Part shown: positions 53,599 to 61,486 of the stretch, piece after piece
Layout: every line of letters begins with the position of its first letter
Numbering within the stretch: the first letter of the stretch is position 1
Source: Thermococcus sp.
GTDB taxonomy: Archaea > Methanobacteriota_B > Thermococci > Thermococcales > Thermococcaceae
Assembly (NCBI RefSeq): GCF_015521605.1
Contig: NZ_WANV01000041.1
Span: 1 to 64,000 of the forward strand
DNA length: 64,000 bases
Direction of reading: 5' to 3'
Translations under genes and position numbers: made by a program
Notes under the pieces: generated by a model
Databases searched by the model: none
Told to the model about the DNA's origin: nothing
The model's input: the letters and a program-made list of their open reading frames with translations, nothing else

Positions 53599-54561
53599 AT
53601 GCTGGCCGAGTTTGCGGTCACGGTTATTTCAGCGGTCATTGGATTCGGGGTATCCCTGATGGTCTGGAGGAGTGACAGGTACAGGGCCTCGGTTTACGGC
53701 ATGTTTACATCCCTTACGCTGACCATCGTCTGGATGTTCTACTTTGCCACCCTCAATCCCCTCCACGGAGAGATGATTGCAGGGGAGACCGCTTCCGGAA
53801 GAGAAATCGGCCTGGCTCTGCTGTTCGCCGTGTACCTCAACTACCTAATCGCCTACCTGCTCGTTAGGAACGCCGGCCTGACCCTTCACCGGGCCGCCTC
53901 ATGGGAAAACAACGTAAGGAAGATGTCCCTCTTCGTTTCGCTCGTCTCTGTGGGTCTGTATCCCAGGCTCCTCGGTGTCTACGCCCTTCTTTACCTTGTA
54001 ATAGGCGTCTGGCTCCTCAAAAACCGTGAGGGGTACATAAGGAACATGACAAACGCCGAAAGGCTCGATCTTGGCTGGATCAAGGGCTTCCTGAAGAAGT
54101 ATGGCGTTGATGTGGAGGAGGTGTACGGCATAAAGGACTGCTTCACGGCCTTGCTGACGGGAAGACGGCTCTTCATCGGCGAGAGGCTCCTGGAGTTTGA
54201 ACCTGATGAGACGAAGGTGATGGTGCTTGAGGCCGCCTACGTCGAGAGCAGAGGAATAGCCGTGAGGCAGCTAATCCTCGGCCTCCTCGTGTTCCTCATA
54301 TCCGGGATGGTAGTCGCGGACATCGGTGATTGGACTCTCAAGCTGGCGGGTGCGGCCTTTCTGACGCTTCTCTCGTGGGGTGTTGACTTGGCGTACATAA
54401 TTCAGGTACGTACGGCTACGGACAGGTTCGTGGCGGAGGAGCTCGGCAAGGAAACACTCCAGAGAACCCTGAAGAAGGTTACGGAACTTGCGAAGAGGCG
54501 CAAAGGGAAGGATGAATTTATGACGCTCGCAAACGTGGATAAGAGAATGAAAAAGGTCTAA
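53599..54561 (+). CDS. Membrane protein resembling a degenerate M48 peptidase
   Basis: This 320-aa protein has five or six predicted membrane segments ([72 protein letters not shown] and a later one). Between them is a cytoplasmic part: [51 protein letters not shown]. Its order of elements mirrors the core of M48 peptidases, but the HExxH site is replaced by LEAAYVE, so it should not be a protease. The resemblance is weak and needs a profile search. ATG 53599 follows GAGGTG. It splits the ndk-infB neighbourhood and overlaps the ndk stop by 4 bases. Confidence 0.65.
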   Translation: MLAEFAVTVISAVIGFGVSLMVWRSDRYRASVYGMFTSLTLTIVWMFYFATLNPLHGEMIAGETASGREIGLALLFAVYLNYLIAYLLVRNAGLTLHRAASWENNVRKMSLFVSLVSVGLYPRLLGVYALLYLVIGVWLLKNREGYIRNMTNAERLDLGWIKGFLKKYGVDVEEVYGIKDCFTALLTGRRLFIGERLLEFEPDETKVMVLEAAYVESRGIAVRQLILGLLVFLISGMVVADIGDWTLKLAGAAFLTLLSWGVDLAYIIQVRTATDRFVAEELGKETLQRTLKKVTELAKRRKGKDEFMTLANVDKRMKKV

Positions 54562-55082
54562 CGCTCAAGGCAGTTCATGCTGTCGAGGTACTCCTTCTTT
54601 CCCTCTGCGTGGGTGTGGTAGAACCAGTCGGCTGCCTTGCAGTACTCGAAGAGCTCCTCGGGCTTGAAGTAGAGGTTTATCTCCCTCTCGGCGCTCTCCG
54701 GGCTGTCTGAGGCGTGGATTATGTTGTATATCGAGTCCCCGATGTCGAGGCCGTAGTCGCCGCGTATGCTCCCAGGCTCGGCGTCCTTCGGGTCTGTCGC
54801 CCCCGCCATCTTCCTAACGACGCTTATGGCGTAGCGCCCTTCAACAACCATGACGACGCTCGGAGCCTTGGTGATGTAGTCTATAAGTGGCTCGAAGAAT
54901 GGCTTTCCGCGGTGCTCCTCGTAGTGCTTCTCGGCCAGCTCGCGGGTGATCCATATCATCTTCATCCCGACGATTTTAAGCCCCCTCTTCTCAAAGCGGG
55001 AGATTATTTCGCCCATCAGTCCGCGGACAACGGCATCGGGCTTTAGTATGACGAGTGTCCTTTCTATCTTTCTCTCGGCCAT
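54558..55082 (-). CDS. ndk: Nucleoside-diphosphate kinase
   Basis: This enzyme moves phosphate from ATP to other nucleoside diphosphates. The 174-aa product shows [15 protein letters not shown] at the start, the phospho-His motif [16 protein letters not shown] near residue 135, and an insert in the middle that is usual for Thermococcales and makes it longer than bacterial enzymes. ATG 55082 follows GGTGTTGCC; Met at 55091 is unlikely. Being 100 bases downstream of L24e, it may have its own promoter, with a weak TATA-like CCTATTAACC on the minus strand near 55111. Confidence 0.95.
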   Translation of the reverse strand: MAERKIERTLVILKPDAVVRGLMGEIISRFEKRGLKIVGMKMIWITRELAEKHYEEHRGKPFFEPLIDYITKAPSVVMVVEGRYAISVVRKMAGATDPKDAEPGSIRGDYGLDIGDSIYNIIHASDSPESAEREINLYFKPEELFEYCKAADWFYHTHAEGKKEYLDSMNCLER

Positions 55083-55183
55083 TGGCAACACCGAAGTTAG
55101 TTGGCCGGGTGGTTAATAGGTTTTTTGGAACTGCATCAACATGCAAGAACGTCGAAGTCAGAAACGGAAGGAAAAGAAAGAAA

Positions 55184-55390
55184 TCACTTCCTCCTCTTGG
55201 CCCTCTGGAGTCTGGCCTCCTGGAAGGCCTTGGTCCACTTGAGCTTCCTCGGGTTCCTGCCCATGAAGTAGTACTTCTCGCACTTGCCCGAGCAGAAGAA
55301 CAGGACTCTGCCGTCGTTCCTGACGTACATCTTGCCCGTTCCCGGCTCGAACTCCTTTCCACAGTAGGAGCAGACGTTCCACCTGGCCAT
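55184..55390 (-). CDS. rpl24e: Large-subunit ribosomal protein L24e
   Basis: This 68-aa ribosomal protein carries the zinc site [13 protein letters not shown]...CSGKCEKYY and a basic C-terminus ([12 protein letters not shown], ending RAKRRK). GGAGGTAGTCACG precedes the ATG. The S28e stop lies 5 bases before its start, so the two genes are co-transcribed. Confidence 0.97.
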   Translation of the reverse strand: MARWNVCSYCGKEFEPGTGKMYVRNDGRVLFFCSGKCEKYYFMGRNPRKLKWTKAFQEARLQRAKRRK

Positions 55391-55395
55391 CGTGA

Positions 55396-55608
55396 CTACC
55401 TCCTGGTCCTGATCTCCCTAGCCTCACGCTCGGTCTCCCTGAGGATGACTATGTCGCCGACGCGGACCGGGCCCTTGATGTTCCTTCTAATGACCCTGCC
55501 CTTGTCGCGGCCCTCAAGGACGCGAACCTTGACCTGAGTAACGCCACCGGTGACGCCGGTTCTGGCAACGATCTCAATAACCTCAGCCGGGTATCCTTCG
55601 TCGCTCAT
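55396..55608 (-). CDS. rps28e: Small-subunit ribosomal protein S28e
   Basis: This 70-aa OB-fold protein has the S28e marks [24 protein letters not shown] and the end [25 protein letters not shown] precedes the ATG. It is the second gene of the L7Ae-S28e-L24e unit, 79 bases after L7Ae. Confidence 0.97.
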   Translation of the reverse strand: MSDEGYPAEVIEIVARTGVTGGVTQVKVRVLEGRDKGRVIRRNIKGPVRVGDIVILRETEREAREIRTRR

Positions 55609-55687
55609 TTCTCACACCCCTTAACCTAAAAATCCCTCGCACGGATGAACTTAAACCTTTCCTTACGGTGAAGGAAGGAAAAGGAGC

Positions 55688-56059
55688 TCACTTCATGAGC
55701 TCCCTGACCTTCATGGCAATGTCCTCAACGAGCTCGCGGCCCTTGCCGGGCTCAATGATGGCAACGCTGGCAGAGGGGACCTCAATACCAGCAGCAGCGC
55801 CGAGCTCCTTCTTGCTCGGGACGTAGATGTACGGAATCTCCTTCTCCTCGCACAGCGGCGGGAGGTGGGCAACTATCTCCTCCGGATCAACATCCTCAGC
55901 GATGATAACGAGCTTGGCCTGGCCCCTCTCAACGGCCTTGGTCGTCTCGTTGGTGCCCTTCCTTATCCTTCCGGTGTCGCGAGCGAGCTCAACAGCCTCA
56001 AGGGCCTTCTCAGCAAGCTCGGCCGGAACCTCAAACTTGACGTAGCTTGGCTTCGCCAT
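55688..56059 (-). CDS. rpl7ae: Ribosomal protein L7Ae, K-turn binding protein
   Basis: This 123-aa protein is part of the large ribosomal subunit and also the primary binder of K-turns in C/D and H/ACA guide RNAs and RNase P. The RNA-binding motif [25 protein letters not shown] is complete, followed by [30 protein letters not shown] precedes the ATG. It should bind the C/D sRNA encoded at 44001-44064. It is first in the cluster; a TATA-like element read on the minus strand lies upstream, close to the divergent antitoxin gene. Confidence 0.97.
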   Translation of the reverse strand: MAKPSYVKFEVPAELAEKALEAVELARDTGRIRKGTNETTKAVERGQAKLVIIAEDVDPEEIVAHLPPLCEEKEIPYIYVPSKKELGAAAGIEVPSASVAIIEPGKGRELVEDIAMKVRELMK

Positions 56060-56174
56060 CCTTCATCCCTCCGAAACCTCATCGTTCATCGAGTTTTGCG
56101 TGCTGAGTTCCGGGGGAGGCTTTAAAAGGATTTCGATAGGAAAGGATTTAAGGCCAACCTTCGAACTATTGAAC

Positions 56175-56372
56175 ATGATAGAGGTCGCAAAGAAGTACGA
56201 GTTCCTAAAAGCCCTTCCTCCCGAGCTCCGAGAAAAAATAGAACTCGACATCATGAAAGCCGAACTGGAAAGACAGATTCAGGAGGTTTTACAGAACATC
56301 AAGCCGGGCTTCGGCGGAAAGGCCACCTCTGAGGAGCTAGACGAATACGCCGATGAGGTGTGCGAGTCTTGA
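56175..56372 (+). CDS. VapB-like antitoxin
   Basis: This 65-aa, highly charged helical protein (VAKKYEFLKALPPELREKIELDIMKAELERQIQEVLQNI, then a flexible end EELDEYADEVCES) sits directly before a PIN toxin and overlaps it in TTGA, as VapB antitoxins do. A TATA-like GGATTTAAGG ends about 25 bases before ATG 56175, so the transcript is probably leaderless. There is no recognisable N-terminal DNA-binding fold, so self-repression by it is uncertain. An extension to 56100 is not supported. Confidence 0.7.
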   Translation: MIEVAKKYEFLKALPPELREKIELDIMKAELERQIQEVLQNIKPGFGGKATSEELDEYADEVCES

Positions 56373-56839
56373 TCTACATAGATGCCAACGTTCTCTACAA
56401 CTACATCTTCGAAACAGATCTAACTAAGCATGCTATCGAAGTGCTCAATATGCCAGTTCCCAAGATGACTTCTGACACTGCCATAAATGAAGCCATATTC
56501 ACAACTCTGAGAAAGCTGGCAAAGGAAGAATACGGCATAACCTCAACGCGCGCGTTGAAAACTGCCCTGAAGTCTGGCAAAATTGATCCAGCAATTATTC
56601 CAAGGGCATACAGCTACGTGAAAGCCACGATGATTTCAAAAAACGTGATTACGGTTCCAGAGAACGTTGCATGGGACGAAGTCATAGTACTCGCCGAAAG
56701 ATACCGTCTTCTTCCGAGCGATGCCCGTATTCTTGCCACGGCTATTGCAAATGGTGCTGGAGGACTGGCGACACTTGATAGGGACTTTGAAAGAGCCACA
56801 GAGTTAATCAAGCTTTACCCAAAGAGCTTCTGGGAATAA
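56369..56839 (+). CDS. PIN-domain toxin, VapC type
   Basis: This is an RNase-fold toxin of about 156 aa. PIN acidic residues are visible: Asp in MIYIDANVLY, Glu in TAINEAIFTT, Asp in LPSDARILATAIA and Asp in LATLDRDF. VapC proteins cut tRNA or rRNA when freed from antitoxin. TTG 56369 overlaps the antitoxin stop and has GATGAGGTG 8 bases upstream; GTG 56360 is in frame but overlaps that site. The pair lies between the L7Ae operon and a zinc-finger gene. Confidence 0.85.
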   Translation: MIYIDANVLYNYIFETDLTKHAIEVLNMPVPKMTSDTAINEAIFTTLRKLAKEEYGITSTRALKTALKSGKIDPAIIPRAYSYVKATMISKNVITVPENVAWDEVIVLAERYRLLPSDARILATAIANGAGGLATLDRDFERATELIKLYPKSFWE

Positions 56840-56914
56840 CTCTCAGCAGCGGCCAAGCTCTTCATTCCCAGGAGGGTCAGAAGGGAAAAGAAAGGCTCAT
56901 CACGACAGGGTCCT

Positions 56915-57529
56915 TCACCCGGATTCCCTGCCGTAGCCCCTGTATATCTCCAGGCTCCGCCTTGCCCTCGCGCGGGGGATGCTGTGTCCCATGAGGGCGA
57001 CTATCCTGTCGGCCTTCGCCTTCCCGTGGTGGAGCATCTTGGTCTCGGTCTTTATCTTCTCGACCCTGAAGGTGTAGCCCCCAACCTCAAGAACCTCGCC
57101 GACGACGAACTCCTCGTTCCGCGGAACCTTAACCTTGAAGGCCTGGGTAACGCCCTTTGGCAGGTAGATGGAGACCTTGATGACCTTCGGGTAGGTCAGG
57201 CTCTCGCCCCAGAGGGTTCTAACCTTCCCTATTCCGGCCTTCTCCACGCGCCTGTTCTCGTCAAGTTCTATCCCGGTTATCCTGACCTCGTCGTCCTCGG
57301 TTTCCACGATGTCGCCCACCCTTATCTCCTCACCCTCCGGCAACTCAACGAAGGTTCTGAAGCTCCTCTCGTGTTTGCTGACGATTAGGGGGACCTTGAT
57401 GAGCTTTGGAAGGGTTACGTGCCAGACGTTGCCGCACTCGTTGCACTTGAGCGTCAGCTCTCTCCCCCTCTCCTTGATGACCTCGACGTCATCGCTACCG
57501 CACTCCGGACAGATAAAATACTCCTCCAT
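56915..57529 (-). CDS. HVO_0476-family zinc finger protein
   Basis: This 204-aa protein starts with a zinc ribbon, FICPECGSDDVEVI...KCNECGNVWHV. A long beta-rich part follows, with GEEIRVGDIVETEDDEVRITGIEL and GEVLEVGGYTFRVEKIKTETKMLHHGKAKADRIVALMG, and a basic RARARR segment near the end. It matches the archaeal HVO_0476 zinc-finger family as I remember it; function unknown, nucleic-acid binding likely. ATG 57529 follows GGTGAGAGAC. Confidence 0.82.
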   Translation of the reverse strand: MEEYFICPECGSDDVEVIKERGRELTLKCNECGNVWHVTLPKLIKVPLIVSKHERSFRTFVELPEGEEIRVGDIVETEDDEVRITGIELDENRRVEKAGIGKVRTLWGESLTYPKVIKVSIYLPKGVTQAFKVKVPRNEEFVVGEVLEVGGYTFRVEKIKTETKMLHHGKAKADRIVALMGHSIPRARARRSLEIYRGYGRESG

Positions 57530-57613
57530 GTCTCTCACCAGAGGAGAGAAGAGGGGAGGCGTTTATAAATGTGGTGTATATCGAAAAGGTTGATCGTAAA
57601 GAGAAATAAAAAG

Positions 57614-59461
57614 TCACGTTGCACCCAGCAACTCTAAAATTCTAAGGGCAAAGTATGTCTCTTGGAGACCACCGTAGGAAACATCACGAGAATAAAGGCG
57701 GAATCCTCCATAGGGATACTTAAGTGAGTCTATAAATTCCAGCAGCCCTTCAATATTTTGTGGACAGTGTTTTAAGTACACAAGTGCTTGAACAGCAAGA
57801 AGTGTGTTATATAAATCTGGAGCGCCCCACCCACCATCATGTTGAAACTCTAAAATGTACTGCAATGTTTCGTCATCGTCGTACTCGTACTCAAGTTCAT
57901 GAAGTAGGATAACTGCTTGGACAGTATTTTGGAATGTAGTAAAAGTTACGTTTGTGGTATTACCAAAACTCCCATCGGGATTCCTCATTTTCAAAATTTC
58001 TTTGATTAGTGACACCCTAGTTTGTTCCCCGATGACAACACCAACTTCTTTTCCAAGTCTTATAAGATAAATCCATCCAGGGTCAGAGAGTAATGAATTT
58101 TTACGGTTTTCAAGATATAGTCTGAACATCCTTTCAACTTCACTTTTAACATACTTCTTGTCTTTCTCGCTAGGTTGGATTTCCAACAAATCGTATGTCT
58201 TGTAAATTACATAGAGGGGAGATGGATCATCGGGGGAGTAAGGCGACCTATTATAGATTACATGTTCCAAAAAGTGTTTAATACGATTTTTGTCGGAGTC
58301 GATACCTAAGAAGTTCATGACATATACAGCCATGTACGTTGCGTATGGATCCCCCTGCGCATAGAACGGAAGAGCAAAACCTCCTAGTGGGCTTTCCCAA
58401 GAATGAATAAACTGAAGGGTATCATTGTCAGGGGTGTGTCCAGTCAAAACTATTATTCTAACTGCATGATACGTTCCCTGGGGTTCCCCGTAATTCATGT
58501 TCCAGATGTGGTAGCCGCCATCTGGCAACTTTTGAGCAAGAGCGTATTCATAAGCAATCGATGAAAGATCTCTGGTAAGCAACCCCTCTCTAGCTAAGAA
58601 TTCAATGCCTTCTGAGACGTAAAAAATCGGTGGACTACGTGATATCTCCATTTTAATGGACTCATATGAACTCCTAACATAAGTTACTATCCGGCGATAA
58701 CTGGTTAGATTCACATAAGGAATACCAAGCATTGAAAGAGCCTTTAAGCGAATATTAACCTCCAACAAATACTGTAAATTGTTATAATCGTCTTGTTGCA
58801 AAGATAGCCTGTCCAACTCATGAATATAATAATTGGCAGTGCTATGCAATAGAGTCATGTTATACCCAAGATAATAAAGGACTTTAACGGCTAAATACGT
58901 AACATCCTCTCCGCCATAAAAGAAAGTACCATTGTCAGATTTTATCGAGAGAACAAATGAGATTATCCTATCCGAGTCGCTTGGGGTTAGATTTACCATT
59001 TTCATACTCAGTACCCAATAATGAAGACGTGCAAAAGATGATGCAGTTCCTTCTTTTATAGTTCTGTTAAGTATCTCCTCCTCTATAGATACTAACCAAG
59101 CTTTTGTCTGATTTAAATTAGATGGGGATTCGTTAATAAGTGAAAGAGTACTCAGGAAGTAGTAAGTTGATATAATATTAGGAGTTATCGTATCAACAAT
59201 CTCAGTAAAACCCCCATCTGATCTTCTTGCCAAATAAAGACGTTTTTCGGTATAATTTATCCACCTTTCCCCCAGAAATTGAGTTATATTCAACTCTCTA
59301 GGCAAACACTTCAAGGATTCGCTATGTGAGGACTTGTTATTTATCTCAGCTATTTCTACAGCATCATAGCTGTTAGTACTCGCCCACCATACAATTGAAA
59401 AGATTAAAAGAGTAGAAAGTACCAACGTCGCAATTGTAAATCCTCTTTTCACATATTTCAC
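57614..59461 (-). CDS. Secreted alpha/alpha-toroid (prenyltransferase-like repeat) protein
   Basis: This 615-aa protein begins with a membrane anchor or signal peptide (FTIATLVLSTLLIFSIVWW). The rest consists of helical hairpin repeats with Gly-Gly turns: RRSDGGF, LPDGGYH, ESPLGGF, PDGSFG, HDGGWG and YPYGGFR. These resemble terpene-cyclase/prenyltransferase or complement-C3-type toroids. No cyclase DxDD motif or prenyltransferase zinc site is evident, so a binding or scaffold role is likely. Many Asn sequons support an extracellular place. The gene is more AT-rich than its surroundings and may be transferred. GTG 59461 overlaps the upstream stop as GTGTGA, so translation is coupled. Confidence 0.75.
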   Translation of the reverse strand: MKYVKRGFTIATLVLSTLLIFSIVWWASTNSYDAVEIAEINNKSSHSESLKCLPRELNITQFLGERWINYTEKRLYLARRSDGGFTEIVDTITPNIISTYYFLSTLSLINESPSNLNQTKAWLVSIEEEILNRTIKEGTASSFARLHYWVLSMKMVNLTPSDSDRIISFVLSIKSDNGTFFYGGEDVTYLAVKVLYYLGYNMTLLHSTANYYIHELDRLSLQQDDYNNLQYLLEVNIRLKALSMLGIPYVNLTSYRRIVTYVRSSYESIKMEISRSPPIFYVSEGIEFLAREGLLTRDLSSIAYEYALAQKLPDGGYHIWNMNYGEPQGTYHAVRIIVLTGHTPDNDTLQFIHSWESPLGGFALPFYAQGDPYATYMAVYVMNFLGIDSDKNRIKHFLEHVIYNRSPYSPDDPSPLYVIYKTYDLLEIQPSEKDKKYVKSEVERMFRLYLENRKNSLLSDPGWIYLIRLGKEVGVVIGEQTRVSLIKEILKMRNPDGSFGNTTNVTFTTFQNTVQAVILLHELEYEYDDDETLQYILEFQHDGGWGAPDLYNTLLAVQALVYLKHCPQNIEGLLEFIDSLKYPYGGFRLYSRDVSYGGLQETYFALRILELLGAT

Positions 59462-60219
59462 ACTCCACCAGGTTTGAACACGTATGCGTTGGACTGTATC
59501 CCGTCTCCTGTTTGGGTATCATAGAATAGAAAGCTACTATGGGTGTGTCCCTCAACCCGGGTGATACCAAAAGTAGAAAGCCCTTGAACTCCTGAGTATC
59601 TGTAACCAAGGTAGTCTGTGTATGTGTCACTTACGGTTACTGATGTCGTGTCAGAATTTCCACCAATCGAAAATCCTGGAGGAACACTAATTGACACGTC
59701 TATTCCCACGAACTTAATGCTGATTGTGAGAGTTATAGACTTGGACTTGTAGCTAACTGACCACCAGTAGTCATATGGCTCCAGCCAACTGCTACCGGCA
59801 GAATATCCGCTGACATCAACGAATGATTGGGTAATCCATGATGCTGTTATTGATGTGTATGATGATATATAAACGTCGCCCGAGGGCAATGTAAATGACT
59901 TTCTGTACCTGTAATCATCATCAGAACCTGTAAAGCTTCCAGTGGGAGTTATTGAAACATCCTTAACCGAAAGCAAAGACTGCCCCTGGGAAGAGAAATA
60001 CCTATTCACAGCTTCAAAAACTGCCTTTCTATCCATTCCGGGAGTATCTGGAATCGTGACAATACCATTCTTCACCGTTACAGAGACAGGCTTTCCATTC
60101 ACAAGCACGCTGTAATTCTGGACACCGAGCTGGTCTTTGTAAACAGTTGTAGCACTTGCTCCCTGGAGAGTTGCTCCGAGAACCAAAAGGGCAACAAACC
60201 ACACTAAATAGCTCCGCAT
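59458..60219 (-). CDS. Secreted beta-rich protein coupled to the toroid protein
   Basis: This 253-aa protein has a clear signal peptide (MRSYLVWFVALLVLGATLQGASA). The mature part starts with TTVYKDQLGVQNYSVLVNG, then a Ser/Thr/Tyr/Gly-rich beta section with few charges (SYTSITASWITQSFVDVSG; TLTISIKFVGIDVSISVPPG), and ends FLFYDTQTGDGIQSNAYVFKPGG. It looks like an adhesin, fibre or secreted peptide precursor; I recognise no family. A G8 run serves as ribosome site before ATG 60219, and a TATA-like AATTTAAATATTT lies at about 60260-60272. It is the first gene of a two-gene unit with the toroid protein. Confidence 0.75.
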   Translation of the reverse strand: MRSYLVWFVALLVLGATLQGASATTVYKDQLGVQNYSVLVNGKPVSVTVKNGIVTIPDTPGMDRKAVFEAVNRYFSSQGQSLLSVKDVSITPTGSFTGSDDDYRYRKSFTLPSGDVYISSYTSITASWITQSFVDVSGYSAGSSWLEPYDYWWSVSYKSKSITLTISIKFVGIDVSISVPPGFSIGGNSDTTSVTVSDTYTDYLGYRYSGVQGLSTFGITRVEGHTHSSFLFYDTQTGDGIQSNAYVFKPGGV

Positions 60220-60535
60220 TCGCCCCCCCCAAAGGATGGTCAAACTTAGTCTGTAGTCCAAATATTTAAATTTTTCGTTTTATAGTTGCTAATGTGCAAA
60301 TTTTGGACATTGTCATATATAAACTAAAGTTAATAGTAAAAAATGGTTCCTCAAAAAGCCAGCGCCAGAGGGAAAAACAGACACAAACACATATTAACCT
60401 GATGAGATTGGGAGTTTCGCGCGTCATTCATTTGGAGGAAGATTCTGCAAGGTGTCCTTTCAAAAGCTGCCATTGAACAGTCATGAAACAGGACTCCAGC
60501 AGTAGGTAGGTCAAATCCTTCATCTGTGGAAGAGG
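60220..60535. promoter_or_regulatory. AT-rich gap with promoter of the secreted pair
   Basis: The 316-base gap holds the minus-strand TATA box at about 60260-60272 and a plus-strand TATA-like CATATATAAAC near 60312-60322 that has no clear gene. A 60-codon frame at 60294-60476 lacks a ribosome site and is not called. No RNA fold or repeat was recognised. Confidence 0.45.
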
Positions 60536-61486
60536 TCACTCCCTCAGAAAAACCCTGTAGGTTCTGCCCTCTTTGGTTCTCGTGATGAGTCCCTTCTCCT
60601 CCATCTCGCGGAGGATTATGCTGACCTTTGCCTTGGAGACGCCCAGCTTCTCGGCCAGCTCGCTCTGGAGGACCGGACCCTCCTTAAGCATGGCGAGTAT
60701 CTTCTCCTCGTCGCTTCTCAGGTGGGTGAGTTCCTCCTCGCGCTTCCGTTCACGGTAGAGGATGTAGCCGTAAACACTCCCCCCACCAATCAGGAGGCCC
60801 ATAATGAAAACACCGACGTAGAGCCACGGAGACGGGGGCTTTGGAACGGCTATCTCCCCGGAAAAGCCGACTATGAAGTAGAACTCATCCCCCGGACGGA
60901 CGTTACTGCGCTTCCATTCGAGGAGGAGTCTGTCAGTTGAGCTCTCAACCCTGTCGGGTGAGGGGATTATCGGCGAGAGTATGGCGTAGCCCTTCGGAAC
61001 GAGCAGCTGCATGTGAAAGACTCCAACCGGCTGGCTGAACTTAACGTAATACGTGAACTGCTGCTTCTCTCCGCTCTCGCTTATCATGCCCCGGGTCGTG
61101 AAGGCCAGGTGTATCCGGGCGCTCTGGCCTGGCCCAAGGGTGGGGAACGTCATATAAACCGCATTGGTGCCCCCGAGGACTTCCCTGACAGTGACGTTGA
61201 TTCTCTCCACAGCGTTTCCCAGATCCAGCACGGCGCTGGCGTTCTCCACGGGATAGTCGGTGTAGATAACGTACTGGGTAAGGTTGGTGTAGGACGTCAC
61301 GTCTATCTCGATGGTCTCCCTGATGTTATCAGGGCTAATAACCTCAAAATATACCGCGTATGCGTTTATCTCGTAGTTGTACTCCTGAGCACCGACCAAA
61401 GGGAGGAAAATAAGGGACAGAATCAGGAATAACCCGATTACAGCTGACTTCCTTCCGAGGGGTTTTTGATCTTCAGGAGCGGGCAT
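60536..61486 (-). CDS. Membrane-anchored HTH regulator with extracellular beta domain
   Basis: This protein of about 316 aa has a signal segment (SAVIGLFLILSLIFLPLVGAQ), a 190-residue beta-rich extracellular part (ISPDNIRETIEIDVTSYTN and GPGQSARIHLAFTTRGMI), one membrane helix (WLYVGVFIMGLLIGGGSVYGYIL) and a cytoplasmic winged helix at the C-terminus (LRSDEEKILAMLKEGPVLQSELAEKLGVSKAKVSIILREMEEKGLI). It is a one-component outside-to-inside sensor by layout. It overlaps the PAPS-reductase gene by 49 bases if ATG 61486 is the start; GTG 61498 and 61516 are alternatives. It may sense a sulphur or surface signal, by context only. Confidence 0.8.
   Translation of the reverse strand: MPAPEDQKPLGRKSAVIGLFLILSLIFLPLVGAQEYNYEINAYAVYFEVISPDNIRETIEIDVTSYTNLTQYVIYTDYPVENASAVLDLGNAVERINVTVREVLGGTNAVYMTFPTLGPGQSARIHLAFTTRGMISESGEKQQFTYYVKFSQPVGVFHMQLLVPKGYAILSPIIPSPDRVESSTDRLLLEWKRSNVRPGDEFYFIVGFSGEIAVPKPPSPWLYVGVFIMGLLIGGGSVYGYILYRERKREEELTHLRSDEEKILAMLKEGPVLQSELAEKLGVSKAKVSIILREMEEKGLITRTKEGRTYRVFLRE

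Noticed and set aside
60405-60480. C/D sRNA starting at TGATGA in the 60.3 kb gap
   Set aside because: No CTGA follows at 10-16 bases.
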